The notes under the pieces: generated by a model
Seen by the model: only the letters and a program-made list of their open reading frames with translations
Database searches by the model: none
Told to the model about the DNA's origin: nothing
Made by a program: the position numbers and the translations under genes
Assembly: GCA_902800795.1 (NCBI GenBank)
Contig: CADCFQ010000009.1
Span: forward strand, 124,001-188,000
DNA: 64,000 bases
Origin: an uncultured Ruminococcus sp.
Lineage (GTDB): Bacteria > Bacillota > Clostridia > Oscillospirales > Ruminococcaceae
Reading direction: 5' to 3'
Shown here: positions 52,119 to 61,767 of the stretch, piece after piece
How the letters are laid out: each line of letters starts with the position of its first letter
Numbering within the stretch: the stretch's first letter is position 1

Positions 52119-53612
52119 TCAGAATGTCACGGACAGGAGCCTCAGCTCCTGCTCTGTTTTGAATTTAAGATACAGTGCGCCTTTTCCCTTGGGGAAGTCA
52201 AGGCTTGCGCTGAAACTCTCAAAGCCGTTTGTGGGGCTTATCTCTATCTCGCCGATAGGAGAAGCGTCGATAGCTGTGGACACTTCCACTCTGGCAGGCG
52301 CCTTTGCGTCTATCGCAAGAGTCAGGGTGTCGTTTCCCTTGAAGTCGAAATACTTGAAGCCCACCAGTGTGCCGTCGCCTATCTCGTCGATATAGCGCTC
52401 TGTAACGCCGTTATATTCGCCGTGGCTGACATTGGGGAAATGCTCCTCGAGCCTTTTGTTCGTTCCGTGAGGCATATGCCCGTTCGTTATATTGCAGGCG
52501 ATAACAGCAGGATAAGTTCCCTCTGCTCTGAGGGGGCCGCCGTTGAGTCCGCAGGATGTTATCTCCACCTGCTTTATCGAGCCGTCGGGAGCTATCTCTA
52601 TCCTTTCGGCACAGCCTTGTCTGCTGTAGTCGGACTTGTGGGTAAGACGGTGATAGAAAACATACCACTGGCCGTTTATCTGCTCGATGCTTCCGTGGGT
52701 GGTGCCTGTCATATTCAGCCTGTCCTTGTTCGTTCTGCCGTTAAGACCCACATCGCCGTTTGAAACGATGGTCCCGCCGAAAACAAAGTCACGGTCGGGC
52801 TTGTCGCTGGTGGCATAGCAAAGCTCGTGGTTCTGCTGGGATGAGTAGATAAAGTAATACTTCTCTCCAACTTTTCTGATAGAGCTTGCCTCGAAGAAGG
52901 GGTGCTCCTCAAATGCTGTGCCCTTTACCTTATAGGGGATAACGTGTCTGGGCTTGTCCTTAATGGTAAGCATATCGTCCTCGAGACATACCGTTGCAGG
53001 ACCCATAGCGCTGTCCTTCTCGCACATCTCAAGTATATATTCGGGTTTCTTTCCGAACATCGAGCACTCGGTCTCAACGAACCATTTGCTCTCCATAGCG
53101 CCGTCACGCTCTTCAAAGTCATACTGTGTGCCGTAATAAAGCCTGATCGTCCCGTTGTCATTTATAACGCCCGGGTCAAAGCACACATAGTCCTGCATAG
53201 GTGTGCCGTCGGGGTTTCTCACATACCCAAGATATTCAAATTTTCCTGCCGGCTCATCACACACAGCCACGCTTATGGGTCCGTAATATCCGCCCACGCC
53301 GTCCTTGCCGGACATGGCATAGTAAAGATAATACTTTCCGTCATTTCCCCTTACACAGTCGGGAGCATACATAAAAGCTCTGTTCTTATAGTCGGGATCC
53401 TGCTCGGCTCTGTAAATGGTGCCCTCGCATCTCCAGTCGGAGAGGTCATCCACAGGCGCCGAATAAACAACATAGTCCAGCATACAGAAGGTCTCGCCGC
53501 CTTCTTTGTCGTGCGAACCGTAAATATAAACTCTGTCGCCGAAAACATGGGGCTCTCCGTCGGGGATGTATTCGCTTATCGGCAGATATGGATTGAAAGC
53601 TTGTTTTTTCAT
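52119..53612 (-). CDS. GH43 family beta-xylosidase/arabinofuranosidase
   Basis: A 497-residue five-bladed propeller glycosidase with no signal peptide, so it acts inside the cell on imported oligosaccharides. The three GH43 acid residues are visible: the base in YIPDGEPHVFG (D18), the pKa modulator in MYAPDCVRG and the general acid in FFEASSIRK. A C-terminal beta-sandwich (about 360-497) follows the propeller. Xylo- or arabino-oligosaccharides are the expected substrates; the exact one is not determined by sequence. It sits 30 bases upstream of the beta-helix gene and 19 bases after the zinc-ribbon gene, apparently in one transcript with lexA. Confidence 0.88.
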   Translation of the reverse strand: MKKQAFNPYLPISEYIPDGEPHVFGDRVYIYGSHDKEGGETFCMLDYVVYSAPVDDLSDWRCEGTIYRAEQDPDYKNRAFMYAPDCVRGNDGKYYLYYAMSGKDGVGGYYGPISVAVCDEPAGKFEYLGYVRNPDGTPMQDYVCFDPGVINDNGTIRLYYGTQYDFEERDGAMESKWFVETECSMFGKKPEYILEMCEKDSAMGPATVCLEDDMLTIKDKPRHVIPYKVKGTAFEEHPFFEASSIRKVGEKYYFIYSSQQNHELCYATSDKPDRDFVFGGTIVSNGDVGLNGRTNKDRLNMTGTTHGSIEQINGQWYVFYHRLTHKSDYSRQGCAERIEIAPDGSIKQVEITSCGLNGGPLRAEGTYPAVIACNITNGHMPHGTNKRLEEHFPNVSHGEYNGVTERYIDEIGDGTLVGFKYFDFKGNDTLTLAIDAKAPARVEVSTAIDASPIGEIEISPTNGFESFSASLDFPKGKGALYLKFKTEQELRLLSVTF

Positions 53613-53631
53613 AACGACACTCCTATTATTT

Positions 53632-54324
53632 TTATTTATCGGTCTTTATCTCGACCGAGTTGAACATTCCCATAACATACAGGGGCATGATATCTTTCTT
53701 GCTTATCTTCTTGCCGTTCACTCTCATCTCGGTGACGACCACCTGTCCCTTTTCACGGCCGAACTTCATCTCATAGTCCTTGCCGTTGTTGGCCTTACCC
53801 TCATAGGACACGGTGAAGGTAAACAGGTTGAAGCTCCAGCTTCCTTCCTTGAAGTAAACATCTATCGCATCGCCGTAGTTGTCCTGCTCCAGCTCCATTG
53901 ACAGGCCGAAGTCATAGCTTGCACGCTTTATGAGAGATATATTCACAAAAGCGAGAGCCGCATAGATCGCTCCGACAATGATGCCCGCCAGCAAAAGCTT
54001 TTTAACGATGCTCCAGATAATATGCTTGCTCTTTTTCTTCTTTGCGGTCTCCTGGAGCCTTGGGTCAGCCTGGGGCTGTCTGCGGCGCTGGGGCTCCTGA
54101 ACGGGCGCAGGCCTTTGCTGGGGTCTTGCTGCCTGCTGCTGGGCAGCCGCCTGGCGGCGCTGGGCCCTTACAGGGTGTTCGTATACTCTTCTCGGCGGCT
54201 GCGCCTGTCTTGTGGCAGGGCGCTTCGGCGCTGCGCTCTCAATGCCTGTGAGCCTGCCGCATTCGGGGCAGAGCTTGACTCCCTCGTCAAGCTGCGAGCC
54301 GCAGTATGTACATCTGTTTGCCAT
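53632..54324 (-). CDS. Zinc-ribbon membrane protein
   Basis: A 230-residue protein. An N-terminal zinc ribbon (CTYCGSQLDEGVKLCPECG) precedes an Arg/Gln/Pro-rich region (about 30-95), a basic stretch KKKKSKH, one membrane helix (about 103-125) and an external domain rich in strands (YDFGLSMELEQDNYGDAIDVYFKEGSWSFNLF). It starts 12 bases after lexA. It is the fourth zinc-ribbon/single-helix protein in this window and the most Arg-rich. No function is recognised. Confidence 0.72.
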   Translation of the reverse strand: MANRCTYCGSQLDEGVKLCPECGRLTGIESAAPKRPATRQAQPPRRVYEHPVRAQRRQAAAQQQAARPQQRPAPVQEPQRRRQPQADPRLQETAKKKKSKHIIWSIVKKLLLAGIIVGAIYAALAFVNISLIKRASYDFGLSMELEQDNYGDAIDVYFKEGSWSFNLFTFTVSYEGKANNGKDYEMKFGREKGQVVVTEMRVNGKKISKKDIMPLYVMGMFNSVEIKTDK

Positions 54325-54336
54325 TTTTATCTGTCC

Positions 54337-54927
54337 TTAATCATCCAAATATCTCATAACAGCCACTACCTTGCCAAGTATCACTACCTCATCGACGATG
54401 ATAGGCTCCATAGTGTCGTTCTCGGGCTGAAGACGGTAATGTCCGTCCTCTTTATAGAAAGTCTTTATCGTTGCCGACTCGTTATCCACCAGAGCACAGA
54501 CGATATCGCCGTCAGTGGCGACCCTGCCCTGTTCGATGATAACGGTGTCACCGTCAAGGATAGCCGCATTTATCATCGACTCGCCCTTAACTTTCAGCGC
54601 AAACAGCTGACCCTGATAATGCTTGTTGGGCTGAAAGCTGATGTAGTCGGTTATATCCTCAAAGGCGGTTATAGGCGTTCCCGCAGCAACAGTCCCCACA
54701 AGAGGGACCTTTATGCCGTTGCCGCCGTTGAGCTTTATAGCACGGTTCTGGTTTGCGCCCTTTTCAAGCAGGCCTTTGTCGGCCAGCTGGTTTATATACC
54801 TGTGGGCGGTAGAAGTGGACTTGAATCCGAATTTGGCACATATCTCCCTCACTGTGGGAGGATAGCCTTCTTCGAGCTGCTGCTTTATAAATTCAAAGAC
54901 CATTCTTTCCTTTTCGCTAAGCTTCAT
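54337..54927 (-). CDS. lexA: SOS repressor LexA
   Basis: A 196-residue repressor-protease. The helix-turn-helix is in EEGYPPTVREICAKFGFKSTSTAHRYINQL; the self-cleavage site is Ala-Gly in GTVAAGTPI, the catalytic Ser in VKGESMIN and the Lys in DNESATIKTF. I use the ATG at 54925-54927 with AAAGGA seven bases before. An ATG three codons earlier overlaps the murC stop as ATGA and is also plausible. No obvious LexA operator was found near murC, so autoregulation through the shared promoter is unproven. It is unusual to find it directly after murC. Confidence 0.95.
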   Translation of the reverse strand: MKLSEKERMVFEFIKQQLEEGYPPTVREICAKFGFKSTSTAHRYINQLADKGLLEKGANQNRAIKLNGGNGIKVPLVGTVAAGTPITAFEDITDYISFQPNKHYQGQLFALKVKGESMINAAILDGDTVIIEQGRVATDGDIVCALVDNESATIKTFYKEDGHYRLQPENDTMEPIIVDEVVILGKVVAVMRYLDD

Positions 54928-54932
54928 CAGGC

Positions 54933-56369
54933 TCATCCTTTCTCTTTGTCATGAAGCTTACCGGCAAGTATCCTTGCCAGCTTATAAACATCTCCGCAGC
55001 CTGTGGTTATGACTATATCGCCGGGCTTTGCGTTCTCGGCAATGTAGCCTGCGCACTGGTTGAAATTAAACTCCTTCTGCTGTGCTGTCTGCTCATCCAC
55101 AACATCGTGCTCGGTGAAAAACCACTTTGCGTTCTTTGTTTTCTCGCCCAGCATCTCGGTATAGATGTGGTCTGTGTTCTTCTCACGGCTTCCCATTATA
55201 TCGGTTATCACAGCGATGTCGGCTATCTCCAGCGCCCTTGCAAAGTCGTCCATAAGAAGCTTGGTCCTTGAATAGGTAAAGGGCTGGAACACTGCCCACA
55301 CCCTGTTGAAGTCAAGGCTCTTTGCGGCTTTGAGAGTACACTCTATCTCCTTGGGGTGGTGGCCGTAGTCATCGACTATCGTTATGCCGCCGACCTCGTC
55401 TATCTTCTGAAAACGCCTTATAGCGCCGAAGAAGTTATCAAGCCCCTTTTCGATAGGCTCCCAGTCAACGCCTGAATATCTTGCTGCGGCAACGGCCGCA
55501 AGGGCATTGAGCACATTGTGGTCGCCGGGAACGTGGATCCTGAGCGTTGTAACGTGTTCATTCTTGTAGAACACATCAAAGGTGGTCACAAGACCCTTTT
55601 TGCTGATGATCTTTGCATAGTAGTCGTTCTTCTCATCAAAGCCGAAGCTTATCATCGCCTTGTCCTTGGGGTCTGATCTCTTTACGGCCGTGCAGGTGTT
55701 TGCATCGTCGCCGTTATAGATAACAGCGCTCGAAGCCATATCAGCAAACTTTGTAAAGGACTTTATGATATTGTCGAGATTTTTGAAATACTCCAGGTGG
55801 TCTGCGTCCACATTGAGGATTATAGCCGCATCAGGGAAGAGCTTTAAGAAGTGATCCTCAAACTCGCAGGCCTCACAAACCATAGTCTCGCCTGCACCTG
55901 CAAGGCCGGAGCCGTTGATGCTCGGGAGCTTTCCGCCGATAACGCAGGAGATATCCCTGCCCTCGCTTACGAATATCTGTGTGAGCATGGAAGAGGCGGT
56001 GGTCTTTCCGTGGGTGCCGCAAACGCAGAGAGCGTTTTCATACCAGCTGGTAACAAGCCCCAGTATCTCTGCTCTCTCGCAGCAGATAGCGCCGCTTGCC
56101 TTTGCGGCGATAAGCTCGGGGTTGTCGGCCATGATAGCGGCAGTGTAGATGATAAGGTCTGCGTCCCCGATATTCTCGGCACGCTGACCGAGGAAAACCT
56201 CTATCCCCATATTCCTTACAGCCTGGAGAGTGTCGGTCTCGTTATTGTCGGAGCCGGTTATATAAAAACCTTTTGAGTGGAATATCTGAGCTATGGGATA
56301 CATCCCGGAGCCGCCTATTCCGATAAAGTGAACGTGCTTTATGTTTTTGAGTTCTTCGTTTGTCAGCAA
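54933..56369 (-). CDS. murC: UDP-N-acetylmuramate--L-alanine ligase
   Basis: A 478-residue ATP-dependent ligase that adds L-alanine to UDP-MurNAc in peptidoglycan synthesis. Visible motifs are HFIGIGGSGMYPIAQI (dinucleotide-like site), CGTHGKTTASSML (ATP loop), VDADHLEYFKNL and DDYGHHPKEIECTL. The start is a TTG (56367-56369) with AAAGGA upstream. It is read from the promoter at 56414-56442 and is probably co-transcribed with lexA, the zinc-ribbon gene, GH43 and the beta-helix gene. Confidence 0.96.
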   Translation of the reverse strand: MLTNEELKNIKHVHFIGIGGSGMYPIAQIFHSKGFYITGSDNNETDTLQAVRNMGIEVFLGQRAENIGDADLIIYTAAIMADNPELIAAKASGAICCERAEILGLVTSWYENALCVCGTHGKTTASSMLTQIFVSEGRDISCVIGGKLPSINGSGLAGAGETMVCEACEFEDHFLKLFPDAAIILNVDADHLEYFKNLDNIIKSFTKFADMASSAVIYNGDDANTCTAVKRSDPKDKAMISFGFDEKNDYYAKIISKKGLVTTFDVFYKNEHVTTLRIHVPGDHNVLNALAAVAAARYSGVDWEPIEKGLDNFFGAIRRFQKIDEVGGITIVDDYGHHPKEIECTLKAAKSLDFNRVWAVFQPFTYSRTKLLMDDFARALEIADIAVITDIMGSREKNTDHIYTEMLGEKTKNAKWFFTEHDVVDEQTAQQKEFNFNQCAGYIAENAKPGDIVITTGCGDVYKLARILAGKLHDKEKG

Positions 56370-56413
56370 AACGGGTCTTCCTTTCTGTTTTTATAATATA
56401 GTATACCCAATTT

Positions 56414-56442
56414 ATTATAACATAAAAAACCGAGATTGTAAA
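56414..56442 (-). promoter_or_regulatory. Promoter of the murC-lexA operon
   Basis: Minus-strand TTTACA (56437-56442), a 17-base spacer and TATAAT (56414-56419). It lies 29 bases from the edge of repeat copy D. Confidence 0.78.
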
Positions 56443-56470
56443 GAACAAATTATAGTGCTCCACGGCAGGC

Positions 56471-56669
56471 GTGCTCGCCGCACGGCTAATGCCCCCACCC
56501 CGCCCGGGAGCGTGCAGGCTAACAAAGAGCAGCCGCCCTCCCCGGAGGGGAGGGGTTAGCTTTGTGGGGGCTTTTCAATTGCACACTGCGTGAACCTTGG
56601 TAAATAGTGAAATGCCCGTTACATAGCAGAGTCGTTAAATTCGCCAGGGATATAGCCGTGCGGCGAGCA
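56471..56669. repeat. Intergenic repeat copy D (type 2), bounded by inverted repeats
   Basis: The 17-bp sequence GTGCTCGCCGCACGGCT (56471-56487) and its exact reverse complement (56653-56669) bound a 199-base element with no gene. It contains CCCTCCCC GGAGGGGAGGG and matches copy E near 19434 in its first 30 or so bases and in the C/G-rich core. Terminal inverted repeats of this kind are typical of non-autonomous mobile elements; no clear target duplication was seen. Confidence 0.75.
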
Positions 56670-56765
56670 CCCAGGGGCACACGCCTGGCTGAGTGAATAA
56701 TTATCTGAAAACAGGGCATTATCATAATGAACGATTTAAAACCAACCTGAAAGGAGACAGCATAA

Positions 56766-57050
56766 ATGACAGTGACGGAGATAAAGGTGAGGAGGCTTTT
56801 TGACGAGCCGAGACTAAAGGGCATTGTGAGCGTGACCTTTGACGGGATGTTTGCGGTCCACGATATCAAGATAGTCAAGGGCACCGACAGGCTGTTCGTT
56901 GCTATGCCCAGCCGCCGGGACGACAGCGGGATGTTTAGGGACATTGTCCACCCCATGACCAGGGAGTTCAGGCAGGAGCTCGAAGAGGACATCCTTGATG
57001 CCTATAACAAGGAGATAGACCGCCGTGAAGCAGAAACGGCCCTTTCATAA
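56766..57050 (+). CDS. spoVG: Septation protein SpoVG
   Basis: A 94-residue SpoVG-family nucleic-acid-binding regulator. The family pattern is MTVTEIKVRRLF...LKGIVSVTFDGMFAVHDIKIVKG..RLFVAMPSRRD, followed by DIVHPMTREFRQELEEDILDAY. In Bacillus and Staphylococcus it influences division, virulence and post-transcriptional regulation. AAAGGAG precedes the ATG and a strong terminator follows. It is monocistronic. Confidence 0.95.
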   Translation: MTVTEIKVRRLFDEPRLKGIVSVTFDGMFAVHDIKIVKGTDRLFVAMPSRRDDSGMFRDIVHPMTREFRQELEEDILDAYNKEIDRREAETALS

Positions 57051-57054
57051 CAAA

Positions 57055-57088
57055 AAACAGCACGCTGTAAAATTACAGCGTGCTGTTT
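57055..57088. terminator. Bidirectional terminator spoVG / cellobiose phosphorylase
   Basis: A perfect 16-bp inverted repeat AAACAGCACGCTGTAA / TTACAGCGTGCTGTTT with AA between the arms lies between the two converging genes. Confidence 0.88.
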
Positions 57089-57102
57089 GCAGTTTTATAA
57101 GC

Positions 57103-59556
57103 TTAGCCCATTACTACCTCAACAGTGTGCTCGGTTCCTGCATCAAATACAGGGAGAACGTTGCCGTTTACCTTTACACCGTCGCAGACTACCGACTTGA
57201 TACCCTTGGATACGTGGTCGGGGTTCTTGATAGTGATGTTGTAGGTGTTGCCTCTGAACAGTCTCTTGAGCTTGAAGCCGTCCCATGCCTCGGGGATCGA
57301 AGGATCGATCTTCAGTCCGTCGTAGTCAGGGATACAGCCCAGGATGTACTGGGAGATAGCCACGAAGTTCCAGGAAGCTGTTCCTGTCAGCCAGCTGTTC
57401 TTAGCCTCGCCGTGACGCTTAGCGTCCTTTCCTGCGATCATCTGGGCATATACATAAGGCTCAGTTCTGTGGAGGTCTGAGATGTCCTCAAGATATGCGG
57501 GAGCGATCTTGGAATAGTACTCAAATGCCTGGTCTCCTCTGCCGATAGCAGCCTCTGCACAGATTATCCATGCGTTGTTGTGGCAGAAGATACCTGCGTT
57601 CTCCTTGTATCCGCCGGGATAAGTGGAGATCTCGCCGTACTCTTTATAATATCTTGTGAATGCAGGGTTGTTAAGAACAAGGCCATACTTTGTATCGAGA
57701 TACTTCTTTACGCTGTTCATGGTGAGGATATCCTTGCCCGACTCCTTGCCGAGACCTGCCATAACTGCAAAGCCCTGAGGCTCGATGAAGATCTTGCCCT
57801 CTTCGCACTCCTTGGAGCCCATCTTCTTGCCGAAGTCATCATAAGCTCTCAGGAACCACTCGCCGTCGAAAGCGTGCTCCATGGTGTTCTTGTTCATCTT
57901 GTCGATCTCAGCCTGAGCCTTTTCAGCTTCGTCATCAAGTCCCTGATGCTTGCACAGTGCAACATACTCAGGACCAACGAAAGCCATCATCGTGGCAACG
58001 AGAACGGATTCAGCAACACGGCTGAACTTCTGATCGCCGTACTTAGGCGAAGTGTAGGTCTGGAAGCTCTCGCCGGGTATGTCGGAATGGCAGCTGAGGT
58101 TGATGCAGTCGTTCCAGTCAGCTCTCATTGCGAGAGGCAGTCCGTGAGGACCAACGTTCTCGGCAACGTGCCAGAAGCTCATCTTCAGGTGGTGCATCAT
58201 CGACTGAGCCTTGCTCTCGTCGTTGTCATAAGGAACCTGCTCGTCAAGGATCGAGTAGTCGCCTGTCTCCTTGATATACTGAGCGGTAGAAAGGATCATC
58301 CACAGCGGATCGTCGGAGAAGTCTCCGCCGATAGCGTCGTTGCCCTTCTTTGTAAGGGGCTGATACTGGTGATAGCAGCCGCCGTCCTCAAACTGGGTAG
58401 CAGCAAGGTCGAGAATTCTCTGTCTTGCTCTGTCAGGAATCTGGTGAACGAAGCCGAGCAGATCCTGGTTTGAATCACGGAAGCCCATTCCTCTGCCGAT
58501 GCCGCTTTCAAAATACGAAGCAGATCTTGACATATTGAATGTTACCATGCACTGATACTGGTTCCAGATGTTTACCATCCTGTTGAGCTTCTCATCAGAG
58601 GTCTCAACGTGATACTGAGAAAGCAGAGCGTTCCACGAAGCCTTCAGCTCCTCGAGAGCCTTGTCAGCCTTTTCGGCAGTGTTCATAGCCTCGATCATCT
58701 CATAAGCCTTCGACTTGTTCATAGAGCCGTCAGCGTTCCACTTGTTCTCGCCGTTCTCAACATATCCGAGAACGAACACGAGCACTTTTTCTTCGCCTGC
58801 TGCAAGAGTGATATCTACGCAGTGAGAAGCCACAGGCGACCAGCCGTCAGCAACAGAGTTTGAGGGCTTGCCCTCGAAAACAGTGCCGGGGTTTGCAAAG
58901 CCGTTATATACGCTGCCCATAAAGCTCTCTCTGTCGGTGTCAAAGCCGGCAAGATCAGCATTTACGGTATAGAATGCAAAGTGGTCTCTTCTTTCCTTAT
59001 ACTCGGTCTTGTGGAAGATGGTAGAACCCTCGATCTCCACCTCACCGGTGTTGAAGTTTCTCTGGAAGTTCTCACCGTCGTCCTGAGCGTTCCACAGGCA
59101 CCACTCGAGGAAGGAGAACAGCTTGAAGCTCTTGGGTTTGTCCGAGGTGTTCTTGAGGACTACCTTCTGGACTTCGCCGTTATAGTTCTGAGGAACGAAG
59201 AACGATACCTCAGCCTCAAGGCCGTTCTTGGCGCCCTTGATAATGGTGTAGCCCATACCGTGGCGGCAGGAATAGCTGTCGAGCTCGGTCTTTACAGGGC
59301 TCCAGCCGGGGTTCCATACGGTGCCCTCGTCATTGATATAGAAATATCTTCCGCCCATATCAACGGGGACATTGTTGTAACGGTATCTTGTTATTCTTCT
59401 GAGTCTTGCGTCCTTAAAGAAGCTGTAACCGCCCGCTGTGTTGGAGATCAGCGAGAAAAACTCCTGAGTTCCGAGATAGTTGATCCACGGATAGGGAGTT
59501 CTGGGGTTTGTGATGACATATTCCTTGTTTACGTCATCAAAGAAACCAAATTTCAT
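57103..59556 (-). CDS. GH94 cellobiose phosphorylase
   Basis: An 817-residue cytoplasmic phosphorylase that cleaves cellobiose with phosphate to glucose 1-phosphate and glucose. The N-terminal super-sandwich begins [18 protein letters not shown], as in known cellobiose phosphorylases. The (alpha/alpha)6 barrel contains the catalytic Asp in [11 protein letters not shown] (about 479-486) and the surrounding [20 protein letters not shown]. The length is normal (810-830). It saves ATP when growing on cellulose products taken up as cellobiose. It forms a minus-strand operon with a small membrane-protein gene and an epimerase-like gene upstream. Confidence 0.94.
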   Translation of the reverse strand: MKFGFFDDVNKEYVITNPRTPYPWINYLGTQEFFSLISNTAGGYSFFKDARLRRITRYRYNNVPVDMGGRYFYINDEGTVWNPGWSPVKTELDSYSCRHGMGYTIIKGAKNGLEAEVSFFVPQNYNGEVQKVVLKNTSDKPKSFKLFSFLEWCLWNAQDDGENFQRNFNTGEVEIEGSTIFHKTEYKERRDHFAFYTVNADLAGFDTDRESFMGSVYNGFANPGTVFEGKPSNSVADGWSPVASHCVDITLAAGEEKVLVFVLGYVENGENKWNADGSMNKSKAYEMIEAMNTAEKADKALEELKASWNALLSQYHVETSDEKLNRMVNIWNQYQCMVTFNMSRSASYFESGIGRGMGFRDSNQDLLGFVHQIPDRARQRILDLAATQFEDGGCYHQYQPLTKKGNDAIGGDFSDDPLWMILSTAQYIKETGDYSILDEQVPYDNDESKAQSMMHHLKMSFWHVAENVGPHGLPLAMRADWNDCINLSCHSDIPGESFQTYTSPKYGDQKFSRVAESVLVATMMAFVGPEYVALCKHQGLDDEAEKAQAEIDKMNKNTMEHAFDGEWFLRAYDDFGKKMGSKECEEGKIFIEPQGFAVMAGLGKESGKDILTMNSVKKYLDTKYGLVLNNPAFTRYYKEYGEISTYPGGYKENAGIFCHNNAWIICAEAAIGRGDQAFEYYSKIAPAYLEDISDLHRTEPYVYAQMIAGKDAKRHGEAKNSWLTGTASWNFVAISQYILGCIPDYDGLKIDPSIPEAWDGFKLKRLFRGNTYNITIKNPDHVSKGIKSVVCDGVKVNGNVLPVFDAGTEHTVEVVMG

Positions 59557-59608
59557 AATTGTTTTCCACCTTTCGATATTATGTATAAAAATTTATTTCC
59601 ATAAATTA

Positions 59609-60274
59609 TTACCGTTTCAGTTTGGCGCTTATATATATCACCGAATATTGATAATAGGTCATCTTCGCATCCGAGCGGTAAAAGGTCACGTTCTGATAGC
59701 CGCTGCCCTCTTCCGAAAGCTCGTTATAAGCAAAGCCCGAGCCTCTTTCAAAGGATTCTCCCTCAGAAAGCTCGTCAAACGCTTCATCGGGTATCTGCAA
59801 AAGCACACCGCCGCTGCTGTCATCAAAGGCCGCATAGTAATTGCCCGATGAGTCGGCACACAGCGTATAGCTGCTCACATCCATTGTTTTCGGGCTTTTG
59901 AGCTCTTTTCCGATGTTTACCAGTGCGCCGAGCGCCATCACCGCAAAGATCACCAGCACAGCGCCGCCGCCCAGAGTGAACACCAGCTGCTCGATCGAAC
60001 TTGCTCTGCCCTTCCATGTCTTTGTAAAAACGAACACAAAAGCCGCTATTGCCGCAAGCAGGACCACGAACTTTATCAGGTTGCCGATAAAAAACGTTTC
60101 GACCGTCTGCTTGCCTCCAAGGTTGTCGGCATTGCGCACGATCAGCTCCTTTATCCCGGAAGCCACCAGCCCCAGCACGAACGCTCCGAGAAGTATGGGC
60201 TTCCATTTGAACTCCTCCGACTTGTGATACCGGTAGTTCTGGATCTGTTTGTCAAAGCTGCTGTTAAAGTCCAT
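59609..60274 (-). CDS. Membrane protein of unknown function
   Basis: A 221-residue protein with four hydrophobic segments at about 27-45, 62-85, 97-118 and possibly near the end. The N-terminus FNSSFDKQIQNYRYHKSEEFKWKP is cytoplasmic in prediction. The C-terminal half after about 125 is soluble and strand-rich (YTLCADSSGNYYAAFDDSSGGVLLQIPDEAFDELSEGESFERGSG). It lies three bases after the epimerase-like gene and 52 bases before the phosphorylase. I do not recognise the family; a role in cellobiose uptake is only suggested by position. Confidence 0.6.
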   Translation of the reverse strand: MDFNSSFDKQIQNYRYHKSEEFKWKPILLGAFVLGLVASGIKELIVRNADNLGGKQTVETFFIGNLIKFVVLLAAIAAFVFVFTKTWKGRASSIEQLVFTLGGGAVLVIFAVMALGALVNIGKELKSPKTMDVSSYTLCADSSGNYYAAFDDSSGGVLLQIPDEAFDELSEGESFERGSGFAYNELSEEGSGYQNVTFYRSDAKMTYYQYSVIYISAKLKR

Positions 60275-60277
60275 CCG

Positions 60278-61291
60278 TCAGTCTTTCTTTGTGAAGAACC
60301 TCTGCCAGCACTTGAAGGTCTGGCCTCTGAGAAGTTCACAATAGCCCGAAGTTTCATGGTCGAGAGAAAGGTTCGGAGAATTTATCATAGCGGTCATAGG
60401 CTCGGGGCAGAAATAGCCATTGAAGCCTCTGTCGTTCCACATATTCCAGAATTTGAACTCCTTCGACACCTCATTGCATATTTTTATCCCCGTGTCAAGG
60501 TCTGTTACATAAGCACCGTAGAAATCCTCGCCGTCAAGCTTGTTCATAACGGCGGTATACATATCGTTGGAAATGTCATTGAGCGTGGGCATCTTTGTGC
60601 CATTCTTATATTCAAGGTCCTTGTCCGAGAGCGGCAGGAGCCTCTCTGTGGGCAGGCACCTGTCATCGAGCTCGCATTTTTCTCCTATCGGCACGCACAG
60701 TCTCATGGACTCCTCCTGTCCGCCGTCGCACATAGGCGCATTAAGGCAGGTGTGGGTGCATATGGAAACGGGCAGAGCTCTGTCGCTGTTGCTGGTCAGG
60801 TATATCTCCTGTGTCAATCCGTCCCTGTCGGAAAGGGTAAAGGTGTAGCTTATCTTGAAGTCCACCGGGAAATACTTATACATCTCGTCCTTCTCGTCAT
60901 AGGTGTAGGACGTCACCAGCACGCATTTGCCGTCCTCTGTGGAATAGCACTCCACCTCATGTGGTCTCTTGTGTACCCAGCCGTGGATAAAGTTTCCGAG
61001 GGCTTTTTCATTGATTGGCAGCTGATACACAGCGTCCGATGTTTTGAGCACACCGTTTTCAAATCTGTTGGGCAGGTAAAGAGTGGGCAGTCCCCATATC
61101 TCTCTTGCCTCGTTAATCATATCTATCGTGCAGTCATCCTTGTAGCGGAAGATCTCGACGCCGTTCTGCTCATCCCTTAGCCTTAAAACAGCCGAGCCCA
61201 TAGTGTTCGCCACAACGCATATATATCTGCCGGACTGCATCTTAACACAGTTCTCACCTTTAAAGTCAAATCCAAGTTCGATCTTGTTCAA
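60278..61291 (-). CDS. Aldose 1-epimerase-like protein
   Basis: A 337-residue galactose-mutarotase-like beta-sandwich protein. Visible elements are LPNRFENG, GNFIHGWVHKRPHEVE with the conserved HGW histidine, and FKFWNMWNDRGFNGYFCPEPMTAMINSPN, with the family's W.....G.Y.CIEP-type motif. It probably interconverts anomers of glucose or cellobiose, helping the GH94 phosphorylase, which needs a defined anomer. It is the first gene of the operon, 69 bases from the promoter -10 box. Confidence 0.82.
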   Translation of the reverse strand: MNKIELGFDFKGENCVKMQSGRYICVVANTMGSAVLRLRDEQNGVEIFRYKDDCTIDMINEAREIWGLPTLYLPNRFENGVLKTSDAVYQLPINEKALGNFIHGWVHKRPHEVECYSTEDGKCVLVTSYTYDEKDEMYKYFPVDFKISYTFTLSDRDGLTQEIYLTSNSDRALPVSICTHTCLNAPMCDGGQEESMRLCVPIGEKCELDDRCLPTERLLPLSDKDLEYKNGTKMPTLNDISNDMYTAVMNKLDGEDFYGAYVTDLDTGIKICNEVSKEFKFWNMWNDRGFNGYFCPEPMTAMINSPNLSLDHETSGYCELLRGQTFKCWQRFFTKKD

Positions 61292-61359
61292 CCATCTTCA
61301 CCGCCATACTTACTTAATCGTTTAAGGTGCTATAAGAAAACCAATTTGCCACATAAACC

Positions 61360-61388
61360 ATTATAACATATCGCAGGAGTTTTGTCTA
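61360..61388 (-). promoter_or_regulatory. Promoter of the cellobiose phosphorylase operon
   Basis: Minus-strand TAGACA (61383-61388), a 17-base spacer and TATAAT (61360-61365). Confidence 0.72.
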
Positions 61389-61545
61389 TAAGATTTTTTT
61401 GCCCGGCATATAGAATTTTTAATAACATTTTGTGTAGTTTTTACCAAAACCTCGATGAATAAACCGCAGCCAAGCTGTCAATACTAAGCTTGCAACGCCG
61501 TAAGGCTTGATATAAAGCTATTCAAACGCAAAGGAGGTAATCTTG

Positions 61546-61749
61546 ATGCTGGACAGGATAGCACTTGTGCTCCTCATCATCGGGGGGCTGAACTGGGGTC
61601 TGCTGGGTCTTTTCGGCTTTGACCTTGTCGCCTTTATCTTCGGCGGCCAGGGAGCCGTCATCAGCAGGCTGGTATACACACTGGTCGCAGTTTCGGCTGT
61701 GTGGTGTATCTCGCTGTTCTTCAAGGACAGGGAGCTGATCCCCGGATAG
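61546..61749 (+). CDS. DUF378 (YuzA-like) small membrane protein
   Basis: A 67-residue protein with two helices. It has the DUF378 pattern LDRIALVLLIIGGLNWGLLGLFGFDLVAFIFG followed by ISRLVYTLVAVSAVWCISLFF. The function of the family is unknown. I choose the ATG at 61546 over a TTG one codon earlier; AAAGGAGG (61530-61537) is at good distance. It stands alone, followed by a series of hairpins. Confidence 0.85.
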   Translation: MLDRIALVLLIIGGLNWGLLGLFGFDLVAFIFGGQGAVISRLVYTLVAVSAVWCISLFFKDRELIPG

Positions 61750-61767
61750 GGATATCTACCGGAAGGG

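Noticed and set aside
56519-56992. 157-codon open frame on the minus strand opposite spoVG
   Set aside because: It is antisense to spoVG, which is unmistakable, and continues into repeat copy D.
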